From Legionella_C dresdenensis (GTDB lineage: Bacteria > Pseudomonadota > Gammaproteobacteria > Legionellales > Legionellaceae), in NCBI RefSeq assembly GCF_042649825.1, contig NZ_JBHSAB010000031.1, forward strand, positions 1 to 64,000: a DNA stretch of 64,000 nucleotides, given 5' to 3'. The notes beneath the pieces are model-generated. The model saw nothing but the letters and a program-made list of their open reading frames with translations. It was not told the DNA's origin and did not search any database. Below are positions 46,127 to 55,300 of the stretch, one piece after another. Each line of letters opens with the position of its first letter. Positions within the stretch are counted from its first letter, which is position 1. A program made the position numbers and the translations under genes.

Positions 46127-47338
46127 TTAATTTACCCATTTGCCGGCTATCATTGTCCTTTGCGACAAAGGGTAACCAAAATAATAGCACAAGGATGCGC
46201 TATCTTTTACTGACCATTTTACCAAATCCGCGGCAAATCCGGGCATTAGCCGTCCAATTTCAGCATCAAGGCCAAGCGCTTTCGCAGCCTGGGTTGTTGT
46301 TGCTGCAACAACCTCCGGTACAGTAAAACCAAATAACTGACATGCCATATTCATCATTAACAACAACGATGTTGTCGGTGAGGAACCAGGATTGCAGTCT
46401 GTAGCGATCGCCATTCCAACACCCTGCTCCCGCAAAAGTTGAATTGGCGGTTTTTGTTTCTCTTTTAAAAAGTAATAGGCCCCCGGCAGTAAAACCGCTA
46501 CCGTGCCCTGCGCTGCCATAGCTTTGGCGCCCGCCAAATCAAGATACTCAAGATGCTCGCACGATAAAGCTCCCATCATCGCAGCTTGCTTGCCTGCTCC
46601 CAAATTGGTCAGCTGCTCTGCATGGCATTTGATGGGCAAGCCAAGCGCCAGAGCCTGATTAAAGATTTGCTCTGTCTGTTTCAGTGAAAAAGCAATGGAT
46701 TCGCAAAAGACATCCACTGCATCTACGAGTTTTAGCTCAACCACTGCCGGCAGCATTTCATTGCAAATGATATCGACATAACGCTGTGGATTGTCTTTAT
46801 GTTCGGGTGGGATAGCATGAGCGCCGAGAAAAGTTGTTCGGACTCTTAGACCGGCCAGTTCACCCAGACGGCGCGCAACCCGCAGCATTTTTACTTCATT
46901 TGCCAGATCAAGGCCATAACCTGATTTAATTTCGAGCGTAGTGACGCCTTCGTTTTTTAACGCCAACGCTCTGGGTAAAGATTGTTCCAGCAATTCCTCG
47001 TCCGAAGCGGCACGGGTTTTGTTTACCGTTGACAGGATACCGCCGCCAGCCTTAGCAATCTCACTGTAAGTCGCACCCTGAAGCTTCAATTTAAATTCAT
47101 CGGCTCGATTACCGGCATAAACGAGATGGGTATGGCAATCAATTAATCCGGGAGTAACCAAATGGTGCCGGCAGTCCTCAATAACGGCTTTTGAATCCAG
47201 GAATCTGGAAGGTAATTGATCCTGTCCGCCACACCAGACAAATTTGCCATCGGCAATCACCAAGGCCTGATTGGTCAGCTCATTACCAGTCTCATCAACA
47301 GTTGTTGCATTCAATAAAACAGTATCGACAGTTCGCAT
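46127..47338 (-). CDS. hutI: Imidazolonepropionase
   Basis: 403 aa from ATG 47338; upstream in-frame codons to 47380 overlap the preceding gene and are not conserved. It hydrolyses 4-imidazolone-5-propanoate to N-formimino-glutamate, third step of histidine breakdown. Amidohydrolase marks are metal ligands HTHLVYAGNR, substrate segment FLGAHAIPPEH, HAEQLTNLGAG, and ATDCNPGSSPT. The ATG overlaps the stop of the SDR gene (TAATG). hutH and hutU are not in the window. Confidence 0.96.
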   Translation of the reverse strand: MRTVDTVLLNATTVDETGNELTNQALVIADGKFVWCGGQDQLPSRFLDSKAVIEDCRHHLVTPGLIDCHTHLVYAGNRADEFKLKLQGATYSEIAKAGGGILSTVNKTRAASDEELLEQSLPRALALKNEGVTTLEIKSGYGLDLANEVKMLRVARRLGELAGLRVRTTFLGAHAIPPEHKDNPQRYVDIICNEMLPAVVELKLVDAVDVFCESIAFSLKQTEQIFNQALALGLPIKCHAEQLTNLGAGKQAAMMGALSCEHLEYLDLAGAKAMAAQGTVAVLLPGAYYFLKEKQKPPIQLLREQGVGMAIATDCNPGSSPTTSLLLMMNMACQLFGFTVPEVVAATTTQAAKALGLDAEIGRLMPGFAADLVKWSVKDSASLCYYFGYPLSQRTMIAGKWVN

Positions 47339-48099
47339 TACACTTCCCAATGAGGTACCGTATGCGGAGCAACCAACCAACGCGCCTGATCAGTGGTATC
47401 GTAAATATCCCATTCCTTTGAACTGAATTCTTCCGGGCTGATATCCAGCAGCAACCAGGTCAAAAATATTGCCGCAGTAGCCGGCGAAACCAGTTTGTTA
47501 TCCTGATGCAACTGCATAAAGAAATCTTTTTTCTCCGCATCCATGAACGCGGCCTGTCGAATTAATGCCTGCATATCGGTATCGATAATACCCGGCATCA
47601 CACTGGCAAAATGGACATCTTCACTTTCCAGCTGCCAGCAGCGCGTCAACATGGATAACGCAGCTTTGGAAACACAATAGGCAGCCCATCCTTTCACTGG
47701 AAAATAAGCGACGCCTGAACCAATATGCAAAACCCGGTTACCGGATAATTTAGCCAGCAGTTTCTGACTTAAAGCCAATGGCGCGTTTAAATTGGTGGCA
47801 AGAGTATGCTGCCATTCTGCTGATGTGATATCAGCAATGCCTTTAATGGGCTCGATAATCCCGGCATTGTGTATCAGGCCGGTTATTTGTCTGACTGGTT
47901 TGAGGGCATTGATAATTTCCGCTTGCCCTTCTGATGTTGACACATCCGCGCAAAAAACAGAAATTAAAGGCGAAAAGGCCGCTGTTTCAGCCAATAAGGC
48001 TTGCCTGCGGCCAATAATAAGTACTTCGTGTCCGCGATCTGCCAGAGAATGGGCCAGCGCACGGCCAATGCCGCTGCCGCCACCAGTGATGACAAACAA
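47338..48099 (-). CDS. Short-chain dehydrogenase/reductase
   Basis: 253 aa. The start is TTG with GGGAGAAGG just upstream; no ATG fits. The nucleotide-binding motif is TGGGSGIGRALA, then NAG at IHNAGIIEP. The active site is GSGVAYFPVKGWAAYCVSKA, giving Ser, Tyr and Lys of the classical SDR triad. The substrate cannot be told. Coupling to hutI may be positional rather than functional. The divergent hutG starts 115 bp away. Confidence 0.88.
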   Translation of the reverse strand: MFVITGGGSGIGRALAHSLADRGHEVLIIGRRQALLAETAAFSPLISVFCADVSTSEGQAEIINALKPVRQITGLIHNAGIIEPIKGIADITSAEWQHTLATNLNAPLALSQKLLAKLSGNRVLHIGSGVAYFPVKGWAAYCVSKAALSMLTRCWQLESEDVHFASVMPGIIDTDMQALIRQAAFMDAEKKDFFMQLHQDNKLVSPATAAIFLTWLLLDISPEEFSSKEWDIYDTTDQARWLVAPHTVPHWEV

Positions 48100-48214
48100 T
48101 GCCTTCTCCCAAAATACAATTTAGCGGATAATAGCAGTTATGCCTTTATTAAACTAGGGCGAGGTCGTTTCGGCCCAACAATATCCAGTTAATCATTTCA
48201 GGAGAAACCCGGCC

Positions 48215-49171
48215 ATGTTAAAAAAACTGGCAAATTACCAACCAGGTGTTCAGTCACTTTGGCAAGGACGAACCGATAGCCTGCCCGGCGAACGTTTTTT
48301 TCAACGCGTCATTTGTCAGAATGCAGAAAATCAGCCCATAGAGCCTAATCATAAAATTGCCTTTCTCGGCTTCAGTTGCGATGAAGGCGTTAAACGAAAT
48401 TCAGGCCGTCCCGGAGCGCAGCAGGGCCCTGATGCCCTGAAGGCGCAGTTAGCGAAATTGCCTTATCATGGCCGACATCAATTTATTGATGGCGGTAATA
48501 TTCTGTGCACAGACAGCGACCTGGAGTCAGCTCAGCAGCAGCTGGCCGAGTTAATCAAGTACTATCAGCACAATGAGATCAAAACGGTTATTTTTGGCGG
48601 CGGCCATGAAATTGCCTGGAGTCATTTTAATGGACTGGTTAAAAAATATCCCAGACTGGGTATTATTAATTTCGATGCCCATTTCGATCTTCGCCCTTTA
48701 GCGGATAAAAAAGGCACTTCAGGCACACCTTTTTACCAAATCTCACAATATTGCGAACAGAACAACCTGCTGTTCTCCTATTGTTGCCTGGGCATCCAGC
48801 CGCATGCTAACACGACAAGTCTGTTTAACACAGCCAGTAAATTAAATGTGTCATATCTCACCGCCGAACAAATCACTCATGACAGCCCGGCCAATCAAAT
48901 TCGTTTTCTCGATAAATTTCTGTCAACTCATGAAGCAATTTATCTGACTATTTGCCTGGATGTCTTTGCAGACTGTATTGCGCCTGGCGTCAGCGCTCCG
49001 CAGCCATTGGGCTTATTTCCCTGGCAAACGCTTCCCCTGTTGAAATACATCGTACAAACTGGCAAAGTGGTAAGTTTTGATATTGCCGAACTTTCTCCGC
49101 CCTGGGATCAAGAGCAAAGAACGGCACGTCTTGCGGCAAATATTGCGGCAGAATTGATAGAATTATTATAA
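48215..49171 (+). CDS. hutG: Formimidoylglutamase
   Basis: 318 aa ureohydrolase (arginase fold) that releases formamide and glutamate from N-formimino-glutamate, the step after HutI. Mn-binding motifs are FGGGHEIAW, INFDAHFDLR and TICLDVFADCIAPGVSAP. N-terminal FLGFSCDEGVKRNSGRPGAQ is typical of HutG rather than arginase or agmatinase. It is divergent from the SDR-hutI pair, and the 115-bp gap presumably holds both promoters. Confidence 0.92.
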   Translation: MLKKLANYQPGVQSLWQGRTDSLPGERFFQRVICQNAENQPIEPNHKIAFLGFSCDEGVKRNSGRPGAQQGPDALKAQLAKLPYHGRHQFIDGGNILCTDSDLESAQQQLAELIKYYQHNEIKTVIFGGGHEIAWSHFNGLVKKYPRLGIINFDAHFDLRPLADKKGTSGTPFYQISQYCEQNNLLFSYCCLGIQPHANTTSLFNTASKLNVSYLTAEQITHDSPANQIRFLDKFLSTHEAIYLTICLDVFADCIAPGVSAPQPLGLFPWQTLPLLKYIVQTGKVVSFDIAELSPPWDQEQRTARLAANIAAELIELL

Positions 49172-49186
49172 AAGGAGTAATACATA

Positions 49187-49951
49187 ATGAAAAAGACTTT
49201 GTTATGCAGCGGATTGTTGGCTCTATTAAGCGCCTCTGCGTTCGCAATTCAGGACCACCCCGCTACAGCTAATTATCCCAAACGCACACTGGAAATTGCG
49301 GCTAACAAGCCAACAAACACAAACATAGTAACCGCCGAAGCGAATATTACCGGACCAACAACCACAACCCCCGCGCCAGTACAACAAAATCCGGCTACCG
49401 CCCCTGCGAATCCTCAACCAGTTGTTACACCACAACCAGCAACGCCAGCGCCAGTCAATTGCTCTTATCGTACTGGTGAAGCTTCTCATATTGACCCTAA
49501 TCTGGTGAAGCAGTGGACAGAAAAAGCAACGCAACAGGCTTTCGATCTGGACTTTAGCAACCTGACGCAACAATTGTCTGCCCTGCAAACCTGCTTCACC
49601 GATCAAGGCTGGCAGAGCTTTAGCGACGCCCTGGAAAAATCCGGTAATATGAAAGCGATAACAACTGAAAAATTGACTGTAAGCAGCATAATCAGCGGCA
49701 CTACATCAATTATCGAAACCAAAGAAAATCAATGGAAAGTCAACTTGCCATTGCAGGTTGTTTATCAAAACGATAAAGAAAAACTGACTCAAAATCTGAG
49801 TGTTGACGTTATTGTTGGCAGAAAATTGTCAGGAGATCTGGGTATTATGCAAATTATCGCAACCCCAAAAACAGCAACGCCTGCTGCTCCTGCCGCGCCA
49901 GCTACAGCGGCACCGGCAACACAACCAACAGCGCCAGCTACTCAGAATTAA
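49187..49951 (+). CDS. IcmL/DotI-like exported protein
   Basis: 254 aa with a signal peptide (KKTLLCSGLLALLSASAFA). A Pro/Thr/Ala-rich stretch follows (about 60-90). The folded domain at about 95-220 has KQWTEKATQQAFDLDFSNLT, FTDQGWQSFSDALEKSGNM, and WKVNLPLQVVY. This order (W...A...L-D-F...FT..GW..F..AL..SGN...W.V..PL...Y) is that of the IcmL/DotI domain, a VirB8-like periplasmic module of the Dot/Icm core. Legionella species carry several IcmL-like paralogues, of which this Pro/Ala-rich exported form is likely one; it lacks the N-terminal membrane anchor of IcmL itself. A low-complexity Ala/Pro/Thr tail ends it. It follows hutG by 15 bp. Confidence 0.82.
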   Translation: MKKTLLCSGLLALLSASAFAIQDHPATANYPKRTLEIAANKPTNTNIVTAEANITGPTTTTPAPVQQNPATAPANPQPVVTPQPATPAPVNCSYRTGEASHIDPNLVKQWTEKATQQAFDLDFSNLTQQLSALQTCFTDQGWQSFSDALEKSGNMKAITTEKLTVSSIISGTTSIIETKENQWKVNLPLQVVYQNDKEKLTQNLSVDVIVGRKLSGDLGIMQIIATPKTATPAAPAAPATAAPATQPTAPATQN

Positions 49952-49979
49952 TATTTTGTATTCCGGGGGTATGGAATCA

Positions 49980-50110
49980 CTCCCATTAAGTTAAGAAAAT
50001 TTGTCATCCCCGCGAAGGCGGGGATCCATCCATCAAACAAGGTGAAGAGTCACCATGAGAGATGGATTCCCGCCTTCGCGGGAATGACAGAATTCTTAAC
50101 CTAATGGCAG
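49980..50110. mobile_element. 131-bp MITE-like inverted-repeat element, copy 2
   Basis: The same layout as 5137-5266: outer CTCCCATTAAGTTAAG / CTTAACCTAATGGCAG ends and inner REP arms GTCATCCCCGCGAAGGCG and its mirror ending GGAATGAC. The two copies differ in which arm has CCCC versus TTCCC, as if compensating changes or arm flips occurred. It begins 29 bp after the IcmL-like stop and ends 36 bp before the FadL-like start. Confidence 0.75.
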
Positions 50111-50145
50111 TGGGGTGTGGAATACCCCCCTACTCAGGGAAGATT

Positions 50146-51321
50146 ATGCGTAAACTCGTTTTAGCCATTAGCTGTCTTTTCAGCGTTAACACTAATGCCA
50201 ATGTGTTCCAGTTTTTTACCGGCATCTCTTACAGTAATCCTGCAGAATTGTTTAAAGTAAAAAACAACGAATTTATTATTGGCAGTACCGAGGTCTATGT
50301 TGAAGGCCGATTCACCGGTAATGCCTTAAATTTTAATACCCTTAATCTTGATTATGGTGAAAGCGATACCAAACGGACCAGCATTCTCCCGTATGGGCGA
50401 ATAGCCAGCCGGATCAATGATAAACTGGTATGGGGAGTTGATGTCACTCAACCTTTTAATTCTTATCTGGTATGGGGAAAAGATGCCGTTACCCGCTATG
50501 CTTCAATAGATGTTCTAATCACGGATGTTGACGTAAGCCCACGCCTGTCGGCAGAGATTACTCCCAAATTGCATGCCGGCGTTGGTGTTAATTTTAATTT
50601 TTTAAAAAATAACGAAGTAAATTGGGCTTTACCGGTTAACGCTACCCAATATGCAACGCTTACAAACCGAACCACAGGGTTTGGCGCCGGTTATGATGTG
50701 GGTTTGTCGTATATGATTAACCCAACCAATTTTATAGGCGCCAGTTATTATTCTGCCATCCGGCAAAATACGCGCGGCCAAAGCATGTTCGCCGGCAATA
50801 TCAGTAATGACATACGATTTAATTTCCGGTTTCCGGCAACCAGCCTGTTTAATTACACCCATATTTTTTCACCAACATGGCTGGGCAACATCCAGGCAAT
50901 CCGATCCGAATGGGATGCAAACCAGTTTGCCAGAGTTTTAAATACTGCAGCCCCACCGCCCGCCGGACCAAATTTTATTTTCACGATGAAATACAAACCA
51001 TCCTGGGCTTTCGTCGGCGTTTTACGTAAGCAAGTCAATGAAAAAACCGGTTTGAGCTTTCTGGGTGTGGTTGATGACGGGCCGGAACGAGACATCTACC
51101 GCACCCTTAATTTCCCGGCAGACAGAATTTATCTGTTAGGCCTGTCTACTGATTATCATCTCAATCAGACAACCAGCGTTGAATTATTATATGGCCATGC
51201 ATTTTATAATACGTTGCTGGGTAACTATGTAACAGTCGGCAACCAACAAATGCCGCTTACCAGCGGTAGAGTGCGAATTAATGCGGATGTGATTGATTTA
51301 CGGCTGAAAGTTCAGGCTTAA
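50146..51321 (+). CDS. FadL/TodX-family outer-membrane protein
   Basis: 391 aa from ATG 50146; the longer reading begins inside the MITE and is spurious. Signal peptide RKLVLAISCLFSVNTNA. The mature N-terminus contains SNPAELF, the family's N-P-A signature in the plug. It continues as a beta-barrel with alternating aromatic/aliphatic strands (LVWGVDVTQPFNSYLVWGKD, HAGVGVNFNFL, FIGASYYSAI, SVELLYGHAFYNTLL) and a C-terminal strand ending VIDLRLKVQA. FadL-type porins pass long-chain fatty acids or other hydrophobic molecules. The specific substrate is unknown. Confidence 0.88.
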   Translation: MRKLVLAISCLFSVNTNANVFQFFTGISYSNPAELFKVKNNEFIIGSTEVYVEGRFTGNALNFNTLNLDYGESDTKRTSILPYGRIASRINDKLVWGVDVTQPFNSYLVWGKDAVTRYASIDVLITDVDVSPRLSAEITPKLHAGVGVNFNFLKNNEVNWALPVNATQYATLTNRTTGFGAGYDVGLSYMINPTNFIGASYYSAIRQNTRGQSMFAGNISNDIRFNFRFPATSLFNYTHIFSPTWLGNIQAIRSEWDANQFARVLNTAAPPPAGPNFIFTMKYKPSWAFVGVLRKQVNEKTGLSFLGVVDDGPERDIYRTLNFPADRIYLLGLSTDYHLNQTTSVELLYGHAFYNTLLGNYVTVGNQQMPLTSGRVRINADVIDLRLKVQA

Positions 51322-51327
51322 ACTCAT

Positions 51328-51540
51328 GTTGGCTTTACAGTCCAACTACACGTAATATAAAAAAATGGTCCGGTACAAAAAAAATAGCCTTTGTGCCGGA
51401 CAATTTTTGAGGTTGGGTCGTTTTGACCCAACAAACCTTTTTATCAAGCACTCTACATCTGAAAAGGATTGAAGATTGGTAATGTTGGGTCGGAACGACC
51501 CAACCTACATGTAATACAAAAAAATTGTCCGGCACAAAGA
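51328..51540. repeat. Three copies of the GTTGGGTC / TGTCCGGCACAAA repeat
   Basis: Copy A at 51328-51380 (stem GTTGGCTTT...AGTCCAAC then GGTCCGGTACAAA), copy B inverted at 51389-51433, and copy C at 51484-51538 (stem GTTGGGTC/GACCCAAC, CCTACATGTAATAC, TGTCCGGCACAAA). Copies A and B face each other and can form a long hairpin around 51360-51410. They lie between the FadL-like gene and a PmrA-box gene. Confidence 0.75.
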
Positions 51541-51564
51541 AGAATAGCATAACAGTCCTTAATC

Positions 51565-51581
51565 ATTAATATTTTGTTAAT
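51565..51581 (+). promoter_or_regulatory. Candidate PmrA box
   Basis: ATTAATATT-TT-GTTAAT matches 13 of 15 fixed positions of the PmrA consensus (mismatches only at the two C positions), and AA follows the second half. It lies 46 bp before the ATG at 51628. Confidence 0.55.
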
Positions 51582-51627
51582 AAATTGTATTTATAATGAT
51601 CAAATGATTTCTTATTGATCTATTTAT

Positions 51628-52335
51628 ATGCCTTGTTACGATTTTGTTCTTTATCCACGTGCCAGCTTAGAGCTTGAAGAGTATCTACGCGACTTAAGTA
51701 GGCGCCCGGCTAGTGAATTACAGCAATTTAAGGCTAAAGCGTCCAATTTGCTGCAACAGTTATCTATTGTTAAGAATCCCTATTCGATCTTATTCACGAT
51801 GGCAAATCTTTTAATCGCTGAACAATTTTCTCGATGGATCATTCATTATTCCAAGTCGTATAATAATCGAGAAAAGTGGCTTACTTTTTCCTACAATTAC
51901 AGAACAATTAATGTTGATTTAATAGCTGAAACGATAGAAGAAAAACGTTCTTATGCGATTTCGGAAATTATTTATCCGGCTTTAAATCGTTTTTCATCAT
52001 TACGAAATCTTTTTCCAAATTTAGATGATAATTACTTGCGCTATGAAGCGCTAAAAATTAGAGAAATTAATTGGAACGCCATTTGTTTTCAAATCGAATC
52101 TAATGTAGTTAATCCTCCGAATGCTGCATTAGCTGCAGATTTGTCTGCATCAGAAGACACCCTAAACCAGGAAACTATACCTTTATTGACCGATGAAGAG
52201 GAAATGGAGGAAGAGGAAGCTGCTCAGATTTTACTTCAATTAACTACTTATCCTGGCTATTTCTTTAATCGAGGTTTAAATAAGGATAATTCTAATGTCG
52301 TCTCTGCATTTCAACAAGGTACGGAGCTATCTTAA
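51628..52335 (+). CDS. PmrA-box gene of unknown function with acidic tail, candidate effector
   Basis: 235 aa, soluble. Residues 1-150 are helical with many aromatic residues (YNNREKWLTFSYNYR). Residues 175-200 carry a strongly acidic stretch TDEEEMEEEEAAQ, similar to the E-block that assists Dot/Icm export. The C-terminal 35 residues (YPGYFFNRGLNKDNSN) are uncharged to polar. No ribosome site stands out before the ATG. The upstream PmrA box plus the acidic C-terminal block make an effector likely; the biochemical role is unknown. It is convergent with the 1594-aa gene, 37 bp away. Confidence 0.75.
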   Translation: MPCYDFVLYPRASLELEEYLRDLSRRPASELQQFKAKASNLLQQLSIVKNPYSILFTMANLLIAEQFSRWIIHYSKSYNNREKWLTFSYNYRTINVDLIAETIEEKRSYAISEIIYPALNRFSSLRNLFPNLDDNYLRYEALKIREINWNAICFQIESNVVNPPNAALAADLSASEDTLNQETIPLLTDEEEMEEEEAAQILLQLTTYPGYFFNRGLNKDNSNVVSAFQQGTELS

Positions 52336-52372
52336 TGGCAGTGAAACGTAATTCGGGATGATTCAAATAGCA

Positions 52373-55300
52373 TTATAACGATAGATTTTCCTGGGCCTTG
52401 TTACAAAGTATGTGTAATTCACGAATAAAATCGCTGACAGTACGGACTTGCTTGTTGTTTACCAGAATATCTGCCTTCCCTGCCTTGATAAACTCGCGCA
52501 ACTGCTTACCCAGATCCCCATTTCGGAACGTTGATAAATGTGCTAATAAATCAACTTGCTCATTGTCCAAAGCACTTTTTAACGTAATAATCGCCTGCTG
52601 TTTCTGGGTAAAACTTTTTTGAAAAATTCCCAAAAAACTACCAAAATAATATTCTTTAGTCTGATTCTTACTGTTTGTAACACTCTTTCGCCTATCAGTG
52701 TATTGCTCAAGAAGGTTAATTATATCTTTTTTAGCCTTAATTTCAGCCTCTTCGGCATAGCTCGCTTTCGAAGGGGTTACGGAAGGTTGTTGCGGTAAGG
52801 CATTTTCCACAGGTTCAGGTTCTGTTTTTGGCGGGGCTGATTCTACAACCGGCGCAGATGCTGGAATTTCAGGTTTAGGTTCCGCTCTTGGCTGAGCTGA
52901 TTCTGCAACCGGTGCAGATGCTGGAATTTCAGGCTTAGGTTCCGCTTTTGGCTGAGCTGACCCTGCAGGTTTAGTCATAACTTCTTTTTCAACTTCCTGA
53001 TTAATAGCAAATACTATTTCCTTCAACTGTTGAGCGATGAGCATCCTGTTATTATATTCTCTTACCTTATTTAAAAGATATTTGATATCTGCCGGTTGAA
53101 TAGAAGATTCTGTATTATCCGTGACAGGTTTTTGTACAAGCCGGGCAAACATTAATACTTTATTAATATCAAAAACACCAAGTAAGTCTGTTTTTATTGC
53201 ATTTTTTACTTGTTCATCATTTATTTGCAAATTTTTTAGCGTTTCATCAATTTTTTCTGAACCCACCGCCCATAAATTCTCTTTGACGATGGCGGATATT
53301 AAGTCCATCAGGCCGTGTTTACCCGCAATTTCGTCAAAAAGTAGTGTATTTTGCTCGTCAATCACTTGCAAAATCTCATTGAATTTTTGTTGCGGAAGCG
53401 CTCGAAGAAATTTATTAATAAAAGAACTGTTCGTTTTTAAAGAATCAATCTCAAACCAATTGCCGCCTAATCTTTTCGGATTGATTACATCAAATAAACA
53501 TTCATAAACCTCAGCATGGCTCGGATTATTCGTTATTTTATGCTTTATTTTATCTGCTAACAGACTATAAAAAACAGCTGTATTGGGAAAATTTGTTGCT
53601 TTAACTCCTAAAGCACTTCGCCATTGTAATCGGAATAAACCATCATTCCACATCCACAATGCCCAGTCGTCTTTTTCCAGACTGGTTAGTAATTTATCAA
53701 TAAAAATGTCAAAATTATAGCGATGATTCTCAATTGTCCAGATAATCGATGGATAAGGCGTTTTATATTTTTCATCAGTTCCTATAGCAGTAACGTCAAA
53801 ATATTTAATAAAATATTCGGTTAGATATTGGGGATTTTCATGTAGGCGCGCAGCCAATTTATCAAGAGAAGTTCTGATTGTTTTACTAATAACTATATTT
53901 GCGCCGGCATGCTTTTTAGTTAAATCCAATAATTCATTGCCAGATGCCATACAATCCAGTCGAATCAATCCGGGTATTTGTTCCATACGCGAATTTAATT
54001 CGACACCAATTAATACTAATCCAATAGTGACTACACCGGTTACAACATCAATTTTAATATCAAATTTTGCCGCGTGATTCCGTAGCGGCATATTGTAACT
54101 ATAAGTTAAATCAGGAAAATTAAATTCTGATTGTAATAGTGTAGCTTTTGATGTTTTTCCTTCTCGGTTCAGCCAATACATATTATCCAGACTATTGACT
54201 ACTTGTTGTATATGCTCAGGCAAGCGCTCTGTCTTAATCAGATAAGGATTTGTTTCAGTCTCAATGCACGCCAGACATTCCTGGTGAAAAAATGTAAAAA
54301 AATCCTCTAGCGTTAATCGCATATCAATAAATGCCCGTTTAAACGAGCCTGCGGTATTAATGATTGCTGCATCAACTGAAAACTCTCCGCTTGATAAAAG
54401 CTGATCTTCGCCAAAGTTATTTTGCTTTAATAAGGTATCAAACTTAAGACTGATAGCATTTATCCTTTCCCACGGCGTTTTTGGTTCATTGTCAGTTAAA
54501 ATAACATCCGTATTGCGAAGTTTCTGAAATGTGGCTTGATCGATATCACAACGTACTAATGTTTCCATACTGATTTTGTAGATTTTAAGCATTTCAGTAA
54601 AGCGGTCAATTTTATCACTGACCGGTAAAGCGCTATTGGCTTTCAGGGCTTTAATCGAATTATCCAACAACTCAATATATTTAAACTTTAACTGGCTGAT
54701 AAGGTATTGTTCATGCCCTGTTTTTTTGAGTTTTAATACACTGACACCCAGTTGTTTAAGCTCATTCAAACGCTGTATAAACATATCATGGCTTAACCCT
54801 TTTTCGCCCCATAGGGATATTTGATTTTCAAAATCATTAATGGCAGAATAGTGCGTTGCCAATTGTGTACTTTTAAACTCGACAAATGAACTAAGCTGGT
54901 TTATTAATTCGTTATAATCAACTGGACTATCCGCTGTAATGGCTGGCAACACGATTAAACAAGCTGCCGCTTCAAGCAGCTTCTCCTCCTGAAGCCTAAG
55001 TAAAAATTGCAATAACTCATCCGCTGTAGTTAATCCCTGTTTTACTATGTTAAAACAGAAAGTACTCCAGGCTGTCTTGTCATTAGCATTCAAAAAATAA
55101 ATATTAAACGGGATGAGTGTGACGAGCATCACTTTTTGAGCAGCTGTTAATTGCTGATAATTTTGACCAAAAAGCCTCTGACACTGTTTGGCGATAGATT
55201 CCTGCAATTTTCGCTCTTCCAGCAAGGCATGTAATGAATAACCGAAATCTTCTGGACGTCCTTTTCCAAATATTAAACCTTCAATCTTTTTTGCTAAATC

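Noticed and set aside
50062..50145. Longer N-terminus of the FadL-like protein
   Set aside because: These codons lie in the MITE; the signal peptide begins at ATG 50146.
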